Assembly (NCBI RefSeq): GCF_900312675.1 | Contig: NZ_OMPC01000001.1 | Span: 409,140 to 473,139, forward strand | Length of the DNA stretch: 64,000 nucleotides | Direction of reading: 5' to 3' | Source: Aliivibrio sp. EL58 | GTDB taxonomy: Bacteria; Pseudomonadota; Gammaproteobacteria; Enterobacterales; Vibrionaceae | The notes under the pieces: generated by a model | Database searches by the model: none | What the model saw: only the letters and a program-made list of their open reading frames with translations | Told to the model about the DNA's origin: nothing | Shown here: positions 18,710 through 27,735 of the stretch, in pieces | Position numbering within the stretch: the first letter of the stretch is position 1 | Layout of the letters: every line of letters starts with the position of its first letter | Translations under genes and position numbers: made by a program

Positions 18710-19441
18710 TTAAAACCATTCGCATGGGGATTCTTTAAATCCCATTCTTCTATAATTTGACTCCAAAGTCGGGGATATAACAAAAGCCGATATTTTTTTG
18801 ATTAATGGTTGATTTTGTCTGACATCTCTTGCAATACTCCTGATATTTTCTACACTTGCTCGCTTTACAGCTCCCTCGTTCATTAAGTTTGTATTCAAGA
18901 TATTAGTAGGGTCTGACATTACTGTATCGATTTGAAGCACACTAGAATTTTTTATTTGTGTACGTGCAATTATCAACGTCTTATCATCGTGAGATGTTGT
19001 AAACAAATATACATTATCACTTAACATTGTGTCATTTTTTAAATCGCCCAATGAAGAATCTAAGAAAAATTCATTCCTTTCTAAGTCGTCCAATATTTTC
19101 TTTTCTAATTTTGAATCTGGTATTAAAATTTCCTTTCTACGTATTTTTTCTATTGTCTCCTTTGTTTTATTCAGGAAGTTATCAACGGTTTCTTTTAATA
19201 TTTTTCTTGACGGATTTTCAGATTGAGGTTTGTTTAATCTAACTTTACTATTAACAAATAATGTATCTGAAATTTTAGTTACTCGCTCTTTTGTTACCAA
19301 TAATGGCTTGATTGGGGTAAGCTCTTGATCAGACAAAGAGCTTATATCTAAATCCAATTGAGAAGGGATAACAGCAAAGGCTGTTTTATGGAAAATAAAA
19401 AAACAAAAAATAATAACACTAAAAATATATTTTATATTCAT
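18710..19441 (-). CDS. Exported protein of unknown function, paralogue B
   Basis: This protein has 243 residues if started at ATG 19441, which puts a clean signal peptide (MNIKYIFSVIIFCFFIF, ending TAFA) at the N-terminus. An ATG four codons upstream at 19453 lacks a ribosome site. It is the tandem paralogue of the next gene, sharing LTPIKPLLVT, the block VKRASVENIRSIARDV and ISAFVISPTLESNYRRMGF. The middle region (about residues 75-150) is charged, helical and divergent between the two copies. Only 35 bases separate the copies. Function unknown. Confidence 0.74.
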   Translation of the reverse strand: MNIKYIFSVIIFCFFIFHKTAFAVIPSQLDLDISSLSDQELTPIKPLLVTKERVTKISDTLFVNSKVRLNKPQSENPSRKILKETVDNFLNKTKETIEKIRRKEILIPDSKLEKKILDDLERNEFFLDSSLGDLKNDTMLSDNVYLFTTSHDDKTLIIARTQIKNSSVLQIDTVMSDPTNILNTNLMNEGAVKRASVENIRSIARDVRQNQPLIKKISAFVISPTLESNYRRMGFKESPCEWF

Positions 19442-19530
19442 ACATTTGACCATTGTAATAATTTCTAATTTTTATATTAAATAATTAAACTCAAACTATA
19501 ATTAATTTCTTATATTATCAAAGTTGATTT

Positions 19531-21549
19531 TTACTTATTTTCATCAATAAGTGTTTTTATTATTTTATCTAAGTACTCTAATAACGTTTTATGTTCTATA
19601 TCTAAATATGGCGTAGTTGAAAATGTTAACCAACTAAAGTTCGCATTTGAATATTTCTTCAGTTCTCCTGATGTATAATTCATATTATAATGATTGTTTT
19701 TAATGGCTACTAATCTTTCTCGTAATTCACTTAAACGAGTTGCTGCAATCATTCTATCATTAGTCGCGCTTAACTCTAATGTGGTACGATTTATATTATT
19801 TACAATTACTCTGAAATAACTGTTTTGAATTGAACTTGTAACTTGAGCAATATCAAGTAATCTATTGCTTGTATCTATATTGTTTTTTCCAAAAGGAAGT
19901 TTCAAGTCAATTTCTTCTTTTATAGCTATGTTTATTTTTTTCTTAAGGCTTCCATTTTTTATATTTTCATCCACTCTTTTTAATAGGGTATTTAATTTAT
20001 TATGGTTAATCGGTTTTAAGGTTATATCTGATTCTGAAATAGTCATCTTAGAGTATTTATCAGCAACCGTTTTATGAGCTTGAAGTAATTTATCGTATAA
20101 TTTATCTGAACTGCCGTTTTTATTCTTCCATTCGTTTAAAATATTTGTAAATGCTTCTTTGTCTGTAATATCAATTTTTCTATTAACAAATGATTTTGTA
20201 AGAGCAAATACTAACGGTGCTACGTTAACCTCATTTGAAATTTTTTCAACTAAAGGAATATCTATAACAGAACCAATAATAGGTATAAGGACATTTATTA
20301 CATTAGCAAGTGCTGCAATTGTTTCAGCATCGTTGTAATCTAATATGGCGAGTACCTGGTAACCAAACTCTTGCCATGCAACATTTTGTTTCACGGTATC
20401 ATTATATGGTTTTATCATTGAATGCTGAATACCGTTAATAAAACGAACATCTGTTAATATGGTTTTAAAGTCATTCATGATTTGTGTATTATCATCATAA
20501 ATCTTATCAGCAACGGAGTTTACCGCAGACTTAAATACTTTCATCCAAACCAAAGAATCATGGAAGACATTATTGAAACCTATAGATTTATAGACGGCAT
20601 AAATGCCAGGTTTGTCTGCCCAATTAACATTATTTAATTTGATATGTATCCCGCCATGTACGTTTACGAATTTATTCGTTGTAAAGTATTTACTTCTTAT
20701 CTGATTATTAACATACTGAAGAGATGAAATAACATCATTTATTGTCATGTTATCTATTGATGAGATGTTAAAATTAATAAGGCTAGATAACTTTTTTTTA
20801 TCAGATATATATTGAATTTTATTTCTAAAATTATCCATAAATAGTCTCTTTACGAGTGTATTAAAACTGTTCTTATGAAGTTGTAAGGTTATAGCACCGA
20901 AACGCTCATAATCATAGTTGTATATTTCTGCATAGTCTCCAACTATAATTTTTCTTAGTTTTTCTAGTTGTTTATTAGTTTTTTTTATGGACTTTTGGTA
21001 GATCTTCATTAACTTATGATCTGCCTCGATCATCTTGCTAACTTCTGAAGCTAATTTTATATCTTGATTAATAGCTAGCGCTTCAATAACTATTAATCCT
21101 GTTATCGGATTGACTGCCTCTGCAATTGATTCTGAAAAAAGTGTGCCAATGACTTCTCCTACTATCTCTGGAGCTAAATAAGTACTTGCCGTTACTATAC
21201 CTTCCGTTGTTTTATCTGAGTTACCTGTTTCAACCCCTTCGAGCAAATCAAAACCACCAACAGAAAGACTTATTGCAGCGGCAAATTTATTTGCGAATTC
21301 AGCTAAACCAAACTCAAACGTTGGTAGCTCTTGATTAATACTTTGCTCTATTTCTTTTGGTGTAATATTAGGATCGCTAATGTCTATCTTGTATAAATCA
21401 GCTATATTTTCTTCGAAATTTCTAATATCACCTTCAAGTTCCGGAACTTTACACACTCTACTAAAATTAAATTTAGTGTGTGCATAAACCGCTTCACTAA
21501 ATGAACAAGATAAAATTAATCCTGTTAACATACTCTTCTTAATCAACAT
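19531..21549 (-). CDS. Large exported helical protein of unknown function
   Basis: This 672-residue protein begins with a signal peptide (about residues 1-23, ending VYAHT). Residues about 90-165 form two or three hydrophobic, glycine-containing helices (ISLSVGGFDLLEGVETG; IVTASTYLAPEIVGEVIG; AVNPITGLIVIEALAI) resembling a membrane-inserting hairpin. A charged coiled-coil-like stretch follows (EADHKLMKIYQKSIKKTNKQ). A second hydrophobic patch lies at about 415-435 (IAALANVINVLIPIIGSVID). The rest is helical, Asn/Lys-rich, with only one cysteine in the mature region. No enzyme motif was seen. It is the first gene of the set with the two paralogues. A pore-forming or toxin-like role is speculation. 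Confidence 0.72.
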   Translation of the reverse strand: MLIKKSMLTGLILSCSFSEAVYAHTKFNFSRVCKVPELEGDIRNFEENIADLYKIDISDPNITPKEIEQSINQELPTFEFGLAEFANKFAAAISLSVGGFDLLEGVETGNSDKTTEGIVTASTYLAPEIVGEVIGTLFSESIAEAVNPITGLIVIEALAINQDIKLASEVSKMIEADHKLMKIYQKSIKKTNKQLEKLRKIIVGDYAEIYNYDYERFGAITLQLHKNSFNTLVKRLFMDNFRNKIQYISDKKKLSSLINFNISSIDNMTINDVISSLQYVNNQIRSKYFTTNKFVNVHGGIHIKLNNVNWADKPGIYAVYKSIGFNNVFHDSLVWMKVFKSAVNSVADKIYDDNTQIMNDFKTILTDVRFINGIQHSMIKPYNDTVKQNVAWQEFGYQVLAILDYNDAETIAALANVINVLIPIIGSVIDIPLVEKISNEVNVAPLVFALTKSFVNRKIDITDKEAFTNILNEWKNKNGSSDKLYDKLLQAHKTVADKYSKMTISESDITLKPINHNKLNTLLKRVDENIKNGSLKKKINIAIKEEIDLKLPFGKNNIDTSNRLLDIAQVTSSIQNSYFRVIVNNINRTTLELSATNDRMIAATRLSELRERLVAIKNNHYNMNYTSGELKKYSNANFSWLTFSTTPYLDIEHKTLLEYLDKIIKTLIDENK

Positions 21550-21835
21550 ACTTTAATACCCTGTGATACTGTGTTTTTATGCGAAAAAATCATTGGTAAG
21601 TATGTTAGAATAATATTTAAGAAAGTGTTAATTTTTTAGATGATTATTTATTAGCTGCGATTGAATTTATTATTAATAATATTACTAACCACACAAAATA
21701 TGACAATTTTATTACCACTTTATATGAAAATAATATTAATAATTAAAGATAAACCTGCAATAAACTACAGGAGCATAAGCGTAATTATTCATATAAAATC
21801 CGAACGAAAGGTTAGAAATATAAAAGAAGGATTTT

Positions 21836-22231
21836 ATGAAAAAAATATCAACGTTGTTACTTTTAACTCTTATATCGCCATCTACTTTTGCCGATAATAT
21901 ATACCCGTTCAAGTCATTAAGTAATCTGAGAGAAATTCCAAAAGTTGGCGATATTTATAAGTTAGACCCAGTAGATCAGGCTTCTATAGAACTTGTTTGT
22001 TGGGATAAGGGAGAAAATGACCATCGTTCTTTTTCTGCATGTGAAATTGTAGTTAACTATTCAGAAAAAGCGCTCTATGACCCTTGTTTCCAAGTAACAG
22101 ATAGATTATCTACTCCGCCCATTTATGTCGAATTAAATAATAATAGATTTTCTGGTTTACACGTATCGGGAATGAAAATTAAATTTAAAGAAATAAAATA
22201 TGGAAATTTATTTTTTGAGCTAATCAAGTAA
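21836..22231 (+). CDS. Small periplasmic protein of unknown function
   Basis: This 131-residue protein has a signal peptide ending in TFADN near residue 20. The mature part carries three cysteines (LVCWDKGEND, SACEIVV and DPCFQVT), which could form a disulfide. It is mostly beta-strand and polar. The ribosome site AGAAGG is six bases before ATG. It is divergent from the large exported protein, with 286 bases between, and shares the AT-rich composition of that cluster. Not recognised. Confidence 0.72.
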   Translation: MKKISTLLLLTLISPSTFADNIYPFKSLSNLREIPKVGDIYKLDPVDQASIELVCWDKGENDHRSFSACEIVVNYSEKALYDPCFQVTDRLSTPPIYVELNNNRFSGLHVSGMKIKFKEIKYGNLFFELIK

Positions 22232-22252
22232 CTTTGGAGATTATATTTTAAT

Positions 22253-22278
22253 AAAAAAGCCTCGATTGCAGAGGCTTT
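22253..22278. terminator. Hairpin terminator, strongest on the minus strand
   Basis: AAAGCCTC pairs with GAGGCTTT around GATTGCA. A run of six A on the left gives a T run only for minus-strand transcripts, which fits the decayed minus-strand gene at 22297-22481 rather than the plus-strand gene ending at 22231. Confidence 0.7.
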
Positions 22279-22296
22279 AAATCAACTAAAAAGGCA

Positions 22297-22481
22297 TTAC
22301 ATCAACCATTTCCACCAAACAAAAATGGCTAAAAATCCAAATAAATAGACCAAATTAACAATTGATAATGCTCTCAGTTTCTCCTCATTTTTAACATCAT
22401 CAAAAAGTGCAACTATTCACCTATTTTTCAGCATAAAGCTAACTAGTTTATGGGAAAAACCGCTGCCAGATCTTTACTCAT
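22297..22481 (-). pseudogene. Probable decayed gene for a small membrane protein
   Basis: A minus-strand frame of 39 codons (22297-22416) reads LFDDVKNEEKLRALSIV and then a hydrophobic helix LVYLFGFLAIFVWWKWLM, a convincing single-pass C-terminus. It has no start codon. An in-frame TGA precedes it, and before that come ATGCTGAAAAATAGG and, in another frame, a 12-codon start MSKDLAAVFPIN at 22443-22481. A terminator follows correctly at 22253-22278. The simplest reading is a small gene broken by a stop and a frameshift. Confidence 0.45.
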
Positions 22482-22685
22482 TTCAACTCGAATAGATCAT
22501 GGCTGAGGTAATTACGCAGAAAAGATTGAGAATAGCGCCAACATCAATTCAATGCTTATGCGCCAAAACCTAACCTAATATCAACATTCATCTCAAACAA
22601 TGCTAAATCACCCCATCTATAACTGAATTTTTATATATTGTGTGTAAAATAAACACTTACTAGGGAAGCTAATAAGAAAAGATCT

Positions 22686-23642
22686 ATGGATAACCTCATA
22701 ACTCAATTACTGTTCTCAGCCTCAATTACTGGCCCTATTTGTCTAATGTTGTTTTTGGGGGTGGTTCTTAAACGTATTAACTTAATTAACGATAACTTTA
22801 TTGAAATCGCCTCTAAGCTCGTATTCCAAGTCACTTTGCCTGCGATGCTCTTCTTAAGTATTGTTAGTGCGGATCATGATTTCTCATCCAGCAGTCGTTT
22901 AATTATTTACGGGTTAATCACTAACTTTCTCTTTTTCTTATTCACAACTTTTTCAACTAAACTTGTTTTTAAAAACAAACAAGATCATGGCGTGATTATC
23001 CAAGGTGGCTTTCGAGCTAATACTGCGATTATTGCCCTCGCTTATGTTGCTAATGCTTATGGTGATCCCGGGGTTGCCTTGGCCGCTATTTATGTTGCTG
23101 CTACAACCGTGCTTTACAATATTCAAGCCGTGATCGCACTGACTCCAAAAGATGAACATAACGAAAAACAAGCATTTAGTGTAATAGTAAAAACATTAAC
23201 TAAGAACCCATTAATTCTCTCGATTTTATTGGGCGTTGTATGTTCTTTTCTCTCTATTCCAATTCCTAAGATGGTTACTCAAGCAGGACAATATTTCGCT
23301 AACATGACCTTACCATTAGCACTATTATGCGCCGGTGGTTCACTCAATCTAACTTCAATGAAAGAAGACAGCCTAGCAACGTGGTTTGCAAGTAGTTACA
23401 AACTAATATTAAGTCCATTATTAATCACGACAGGAGGGATATTATTCGGCTTTAAGGGGGTAGATTTAGGACTTTTATTCTTTATGAGTGCAGCTCCAAC
23501 TGCTGCCGCTAGTTATGTCATGGCAAGAGCAATGGGTGGAAATTCAACACTGGCTGCCAACATTATAGCCCAAACGACAGTGGCATCATTAGTCACTTGT
23601 ACGCTTGGGATCTTTATTTTATCTTCATTTGGTTTGATTTAG
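22686..23642 (+). CDS. AEC-family (auxin efflux carrier type) transporter
   Basis: This 318-residue inner-membrane protein has ten predicted helices in two five-helix halves. The first half contains LVFQVTLPAMLFLSIV and QGGFRANTAIIALAYV; the second contains FANMTLPLALLCAGGSLNL and MSAAPTAAASYVMARAMGG. These conserved crossing-helix segments mark the AEC family, which exports or exchanges carboxylates such as malate or malonate. The substrate is not predictable. The ATG has a modest purine-rich ribosome site. It ends three bases from the convergent barrel gene, and no terminator was seen in the gap. Confidence 0.86.
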   Translation: MDNLITQLLFSASITGPICLMLFLGVVLKRINLINDNFIEIASKLVFQVTLPAMLFLSIVSADHDFSSSSRLIIYGLITNFLFFLFTTFSTKLVFKNKQDHGVIIQGGFRANTAIIALAYVANAYGDPGVALAAIYVAATTVLYNIQAVIALTPKDEHNEKQAFSVIVKTLTKNPLILSILLGVVCSFLSIPIPKMVTQAGQYFANMTLPLALLCAGGSLNLTSMKEDSLATWFASSYKLILSPLLITTGGILFGFKGVDLGLLFFMSAAPTAAASYVMARAMGGNSTLAANIIAQTTVASLVTCTLGIFILSSFGLI

Positions 23643-23645
23643 TGA

Positions 23646-24620
23646 TTACAACATATATCGAACACCAAAGGTAAATGCGATATCGGTTGAGTTATCCATA
23701 TTCACTGCATTCTCTATAGCTGAAAACTCAAATGCCGCAGAACCTAAAAGATAACGATAACCCAGTACGTATTCATGTGATGGTTCAGAGAAGTCCCCTC
23801 CATCATCAATCTCACCTTCATAAAAATGATAAGACGTAATGATATGATGAGATGGCGTGATCGCATAGCCATAACCAATAGCAAACGCAAGTGTACTGTT
23901 CTTATATGGCATTGAGTTTCCTGCGGCATCACTGTCTCTGAAAGTCATCCCTGCCGTAGAAAATAAAGCGTGTTTTTCATAATTAAAGCTGTAGTTAATT
24001 TGTAAACCCTGCTCAAAACTATCACGCTTAAATGGTCCACTATTAACCTGATTAAGATATAAGCTAGCCCCTAGGCTCACCGCATTATACTTATTTTCAA
24101 ATACCTGATATTCCAAATAGCTATGCAAAGCACTCGCTAACGTTTCATTCTCAAAATCATGGATCTCAATACCATATTTAGGAACTGAAATGCTAAAACG
24201 ATCTTCAGCTACCTCATCTCGTCCATTATGACCAATACCAAACAGGTCATGAAAGCCGTAAATAAAAGAATCTAACCCATTATCTGCCGCATAACTATAT
24301 TGGTATTTTAACTCAGCTTTAAACTTTTCTGTCACCTGCCATTGAGCACCTACTATGGCTTGATTTTGATAATAATCCATATTAAAGCTTTCAGAATGCG
24401 CCCATACACTCGCTATTGTCCCTGTTGCAAATAACTCAACACTATCGTCTTTCATAGCAAAAGCAGAACGAAGTTCAGTAGTTAATGTATTAGAATGTAT
24501 AGGTGCTTGGGCGTAGGTTTTTAGTGGTGTAACTACAGTATTGGCAGCAGCTAGAGAGGACCAGCCACCAAAAATTATTAGAGGGGTAAATAGATAAGTT
24601 ATCAATGTTTTAGTTGGCAT
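23646..24620 (-). CDS. Outer-membrane beta-barrel protein of the DUF3187 type
   Basis: This 324-residue protein has a signal peptide ending in LAAAN near residue 27 and alternating amphipathic strands to a C-terminal FGVRYML with a terminal hydrophobic residue, the usual outer-membrane barrel end. The internal pattern with IASVWAHSESFNMDYYQNQ, LKYQYSYAADNGLDSFIYGF, FHDLFGIGHNGR and SLGASLYLNQ fits DUF3187 as I remember it. Strand count is about 12-14. Function unknown; passive transport or envelope structure is possible. Confidence 0.75.
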   Translation of the reverse strand: MPTKTLITYLFTPLIIFGGWSSLAAANTVVTPLKTYAQAPIHSNTLTTELRSAFAMKDDSVELFATGTIASVWAHSESFNMDYYQNQAIVGAQWQVTEKFKAELKYQYSYAADNGLDSFIYGFHDLFGIGHNGRDEVAEDRFSISVPKYGIEIHDFENETLASALHSYLEYQVFENKYNAVSLGASLYLNQVNSGPFKRDSFEQGLQINYSFNYEKHALFSTAGMTFRDSDAAGNSMPYKNSTLAFAIGYGYAITPSHHIITSYHFYEGEIDDGGDFSEPSHEYVLGYRYLLGSAAFEFSAIENAVNMDNSTDIAFTFGVRYML

Positions 24621-24845
24621 AATTTTCCATATAATTGACGGCTACTAATATTTTGGTAACAAAAATGGAGAGTAAGATTAACAAAAACCATTATCACTTA
24701 TGTTATATTTTATCCTAACGGTTCTAAAAAAATGTGGGAGCGAGGTCTATAAGAATCCTTTTAAATACACATAATAAAACGAGAAAAACAGTAATTATTC
24801 ACAATAAATATAACTAACCCCCAATTGCATTCACGTGCTAACTCC

Positions 24846-25751
24846 TTACTCTTTGCCTGATTGTTGATGTAGCCAATCTTTAAATACCTTAACTTTTTCA
24901 TGTTCAAGTCCATTTGATTTCCAGACAATGTAATACGCCAATTCTATATGATATTTCAAGTCAAAAAAGGGCTTAACCAGTCGACCACAATCTAAATCAT
25001 CTTGCACTAATACACTTCGACCTAATGCTATGCCTTGCCCGCTGATCGCCGCTTGAATAACAGACGCTGAATTATTAATTTTCAGTCCCTTTTCTGTATT
25101 TATATTATGGATATTATTTTTCTTTGCCCAACTAGACCAAGAAGGAAACCCACTCTCTTTAGGTAAAGACAAATCATGCAATAAGGGAAAATCTGTAAGG
25201 TTATCTAAACTAAACAGCCCCTTCTTTACTAAATCAGGTGAGCAAACAGGAAAGACAGACTCTGTCATTAATAATGATTTTTCTAACCCTTCCCAATCTC
25301 CTTTTCCATATCGGACGCCAATATCGATGCTCTCAGCAAGGTAATCAAGCGTTCGAATATTGGTATCTAACCGGAGATCCCATTCAGGGTATGACGTTTG
25401 AAAGTCATCAATACGCATTAATAGCCATTTAGCAGCAAAGGCAGGACTAACGGCAACCGTTAAAATAGGGTTGACCTCTATCGGTTTTAACTGGCTTAGC
25501 CCTTGTGATAAAGCGTTAAATCCACGTGTAATATCAGGTAAACCTTGCAGAGCTTCCTTGGTTAATACTAAACGAGAAGCACCAGAAGAGCGTCGCTCAA
25601 ACAGAGAGAGACCAAGCCACTCTTCCAGTAATTTCACTTGCTGCCCTATCGCTGCAGGAGTGACATTTAACTCCTTTGCCGCTAAAGAAAAACTCAGATG
25701 CCTTGCCGCCGCTTCAAAGGCTCTTAGACCATTCAAATGGTTAATTTTCAT
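24846..25751 (-). CDS. LysR-family regulator, GcvA-like
   Basis: This 301-aa regulator opens with LNGLRAFEAAARHLSFSLAAKELNVTP, the hallmark of the GcvA subgroup, followed by AIGQQVKLLEEWLGLSLFER. The effector domain covers about residues 92-295. The gene is divergent from a cupin/amine-oxidase operon (129 bases apart), which it probably controls. The ligand is not known. Confidence 0.87.
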   Translation of the reverse strand: MKINHLNGLRAFEAAARHLSFSLAAKELNVTPAAIGQQVKLLEEWLGLSLFERRSSGASRLVLTKEALQGLPDITRGFNALSQGLSQLKPIEVNPILTVAVSPAFAAKWLLMRIDDFQTSYPEWDLRLDTNIRTLDYLAESIDIGVRYGKGDWEGLEKSLLMTESVFPVCSPDLVKKGLFSLDNLTDFPLLHDLSLPKESGFPSWSSWAKKNNIHNINTEKGLKINNSASVIQAAISGQGIALGRSVLVQDDLDCGRLVKPFFDLKYHIELAYYIVWKSNGLEHEKVKVFKDWLHQQSGKE

Positions 25752-25880
25752 AATATTCTATTTACCCTACAACAAGACACTAAAGAAAATCTTTATCGAT
25801 AGTATAGAAGTTCTGATTTGTTACGCCTAGATAAACATTACACAATAGACTTAATTACTCGCCATTCACGCAGGTTTACC

Positions 25881-26543
25881 ATGAAATTACATACTGACTT
25901 ATCCCAAAAAGCGAACGTATTTTTTACTCAGTCCACTTGGGTTCCCTCTCCAATTAAAGAAGTATCACGAAAAATGTTAGAGCGTGATGGCGGTGAAATT
26001 GCAACCGCAACAACCTTAGTAAATTACGAGCCAAACAGCTATTTCTCATCGCACGTTCATACTGGTGGTGAAGAGTTTTTAGTACTTGAGGGGATATTTG
26101 CTGACGAACATGGCAGTTATCCTGTTGGCACTTATATGCGCAACCCTATCGGCACATCTCACGCGCCAATAGTAAAAGATGGCTGCATGATTTTAGTAAA
26201 GCTAGGTCAATATCAAGAAGGGGATACCGCACCGGTACATATCAAAACTCAAGAACAAGAGTTTGTTAAAGACGATAATCGTACAGGGGTATTATTTCAG
26301 CCTCTACACAACTTTAAGCAAGAGAGCGTTCGCCTTGAAAAATGGAAAGAAGACCAAAATATTGCGCTAGAAAACCACGGTGGAATAGAAATTCTTGTCG
26401 TAGAGGGCGAATTTACTCACCAAGGCAGTAACTATCAAAAATTTGATTGGTTACGTCTACCTATCGGGCACTCACTGCAGGCTACGACGGCTCAAACAGA
26501 GTGTCTCGTATGGATAAAAACAGGTCACCACTTACATCAGTAA
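25881..26543 (+). CDS. ChrR-like double cupin protein
   Basis: This 220-residue protein has two cupin units (about residues 30-110 and 140-215). The first carries YFSSHVHTGGEEFLVLEG with metal-binding His/His/Glu spacing and GTYMRNPIGTSHAP with the final His. The second retains GGIEILVVEGEF and LRLPIGHSL but lacks the first His pair, so one active metal site is likely. Such proteins resemble the ChrR anti-sigma cupin but lack its zinc anti-sigma domain. The start ATG 25881 follows AGG by six bases. The amine oxidase gene follows by 19 bases. Confidence 0.83.
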   Translation: MKLHTDLSQKANVFFTQSTWVPSPIKEVSRKMLERDGGEIATATTLVNYEPNSYFSSHVHTGGEEFLVLEGIFADEHGSYPVGTYMRNPIGTSHAPIVKDGCMILVKLGQYQEGDTAPVHIKTQEQEFVKDDNRTGVLFQPLHNFKQESVRLEKWKEDQNIALENHGGIEILVVEGEFTHQGSNYQKFDWLRLPIGHSLQATTAQTECLVWIKTGHHLHQ

Positions 26544-26562
26544 CAAGCGTAGGGAACGAAGA

Positions 26563-27669
26563 ATGAAAACTAAACATCTTATTGTTGGCGCGGGCCTTAG
26601 TGGGTTATACACGGCATATCGACTTGAAAAAATGGGTAAAGACTACTTATTACTTGATGCCAGAGAACGTGTTGGTGGCCGTATTTTATCCTCATCTATT
26701 ACTGGTCTTGAGTTACCAACCTCACCTCTCAATACGGTAGATATGGGCCCTTCTTGGTTTTGGCCGCAAATGCATCCTCGCATCACTCAATTGATTGATG
26801 ATTTAATGCTACCTATTTTTCCACAGTACTCACAAGGTGCTTATTTATTAGAAAACCAATCAAACAGCGCGCCTATTCGTTATGAGTCAGGGTTTGAGCA
26901 ATCACCAACATCAATGAGAATTGCAGGGGGAATGCAATGCTTGGTAGATACCTTACTAGCGGCGCTCCCAAGTCATAAAGTACAACTTAGCCGTAAAGTA
27001 ACCCATGTTGAATACCATGAGAAAAACCAATCCACTGTAACGATAAATCACAATAATAAACAGGAAAGCATTGAAGCTGAACAGGTCATTTTTGCCCTGC
27101 CTTTACGTTTATTAGCTGAAAGTATTTCTTTTACTCCAGCGTTACCTTATGAGTTAACACAGCGTTTTTCTGCAACCACCACTTGGATGGCTGCACACGC
27201 AAAGTTCTTTGCTATCTATGAATCTCCTTTCTGGCGCGAAGAAGGATTATCAGGCTCAGCAAGCAGTCGTGTTGGACCCTTAGTTGAAATTCATGACGCA
27301 AGTACCTTTGAAGGTGTAGGGGCTTTATTTGGATTTGTTGGTATTGATGCGGCTACTCGTGCAAAAGCAGGTGAGGCATTAATCAAACAAGCAGCCATTG
27401 AGCAACTAACGAGGATCTTTGGTTCAAAAGCTAGTACTCCCATTGATATTAAACTCTTAGATTGGAGCCAAGAAACATTAACGGCAACAGAAGCTGATCA
27501 TCAAGCTCCTAGCACTCACCCTCACTATGGATTACCGGCATCAGCAAAAGCGTTGAATAAATTTCATTGGTATTTTGCAGGAACAGAAGCCGCACAAGAG
27601 AATGGTGGTTATTTAGAAGGCGCATTAGAAGCAGCCGATGTGGTACTTTCAAGTCTCAGTAACAGCTAA
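26563..27669 (+). CDS. FAD-dependent amine oxidase family protein
   Basis: This 368-residue flavoprotein has an N-terminal dinucleotide fold (IVGAGLSGLYTAYRLEKMG, then the Asp/Glu-ended strand LLLDARERVGGR). The GPSWFWP active-site loop is at about residue 62, and the C-terminal flavin loop is HWYFAGTEAAQENGGYLEGALEAA. It is shorter than eukaryotic monoamine oxidases (about 500 aa), as usual for bacterial members. The substrate is unknown. No signal peptide, so cytoplasmic. The ribosome site GGGAACGA precedes ATG. It forms an operon with the upstream cupin gene and is followed by a strong terminator. Confidence 0.85.
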   Translation: MKTKHLIVGAGLSGLYTAYRLEKMGKDYLLLDARERVGGRILSSSITGLELPTSPLNTVDMGPSWFWPQMHPRITQLIDDLMLPIFPQYSQGAYLLENQSNSAPIRYESGFEQSPTSMRIAGGMQCLVDTLLAALPSHKVQLSRKVTHVEYHEKNQSTVTINHNNKQESIEAEQVIFALPLRLLAESISFTPALPYELTQRFSATTTWMAAHAKFFAIYESPFWREEGLSGSASSRVGPLVEIHDASTFEGVGALFGFVGIDAATRAKAGEALIKQAAIEQLTRIFGSKASTPIDIKLLDWSQETLTATEADHQAPSTHPHYGLPASAKALNKFHWYFAGTEAAQENGGYLEGALEAADVVLSSLSNS

Positions 27670-27676
27670 AAAATAA

Positions 27677-27705
27677 AAGGCCAAGTTATTTGATAACTTG
27701 GCCTT
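27677..27705. terminator. Strong terminator after the amine oxidase gene
   Basis: AAGGCCAAGTTAT (27677-27689) pairs perfectly with ATAACTTGGCCTT (27693-27705), loop TTG. It serves both the amine oxidase gene and the convergent pepE gene. Confidence 0.9.
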
Positions 27706-27735
27706 CTCTTAATTTATCACTTTATAAGCTCATGA

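Noticed and set aside
21661-21897. Plus-strand frame of 78 codons overlapping the start of the small periplasmic protein gene
   Set aside because: No ribosome site and AT-driven composition; the overlapping gene at 21836 has a clear signal peptide and ribosome site.
24661-24720. Fur-box-like sequence (ACCATTATCACTTATG) upstream of the outer-membrane barrel gene
   Set aside because: Too few matches to the 19-bp Fur consensus, and no dyad symmetry.
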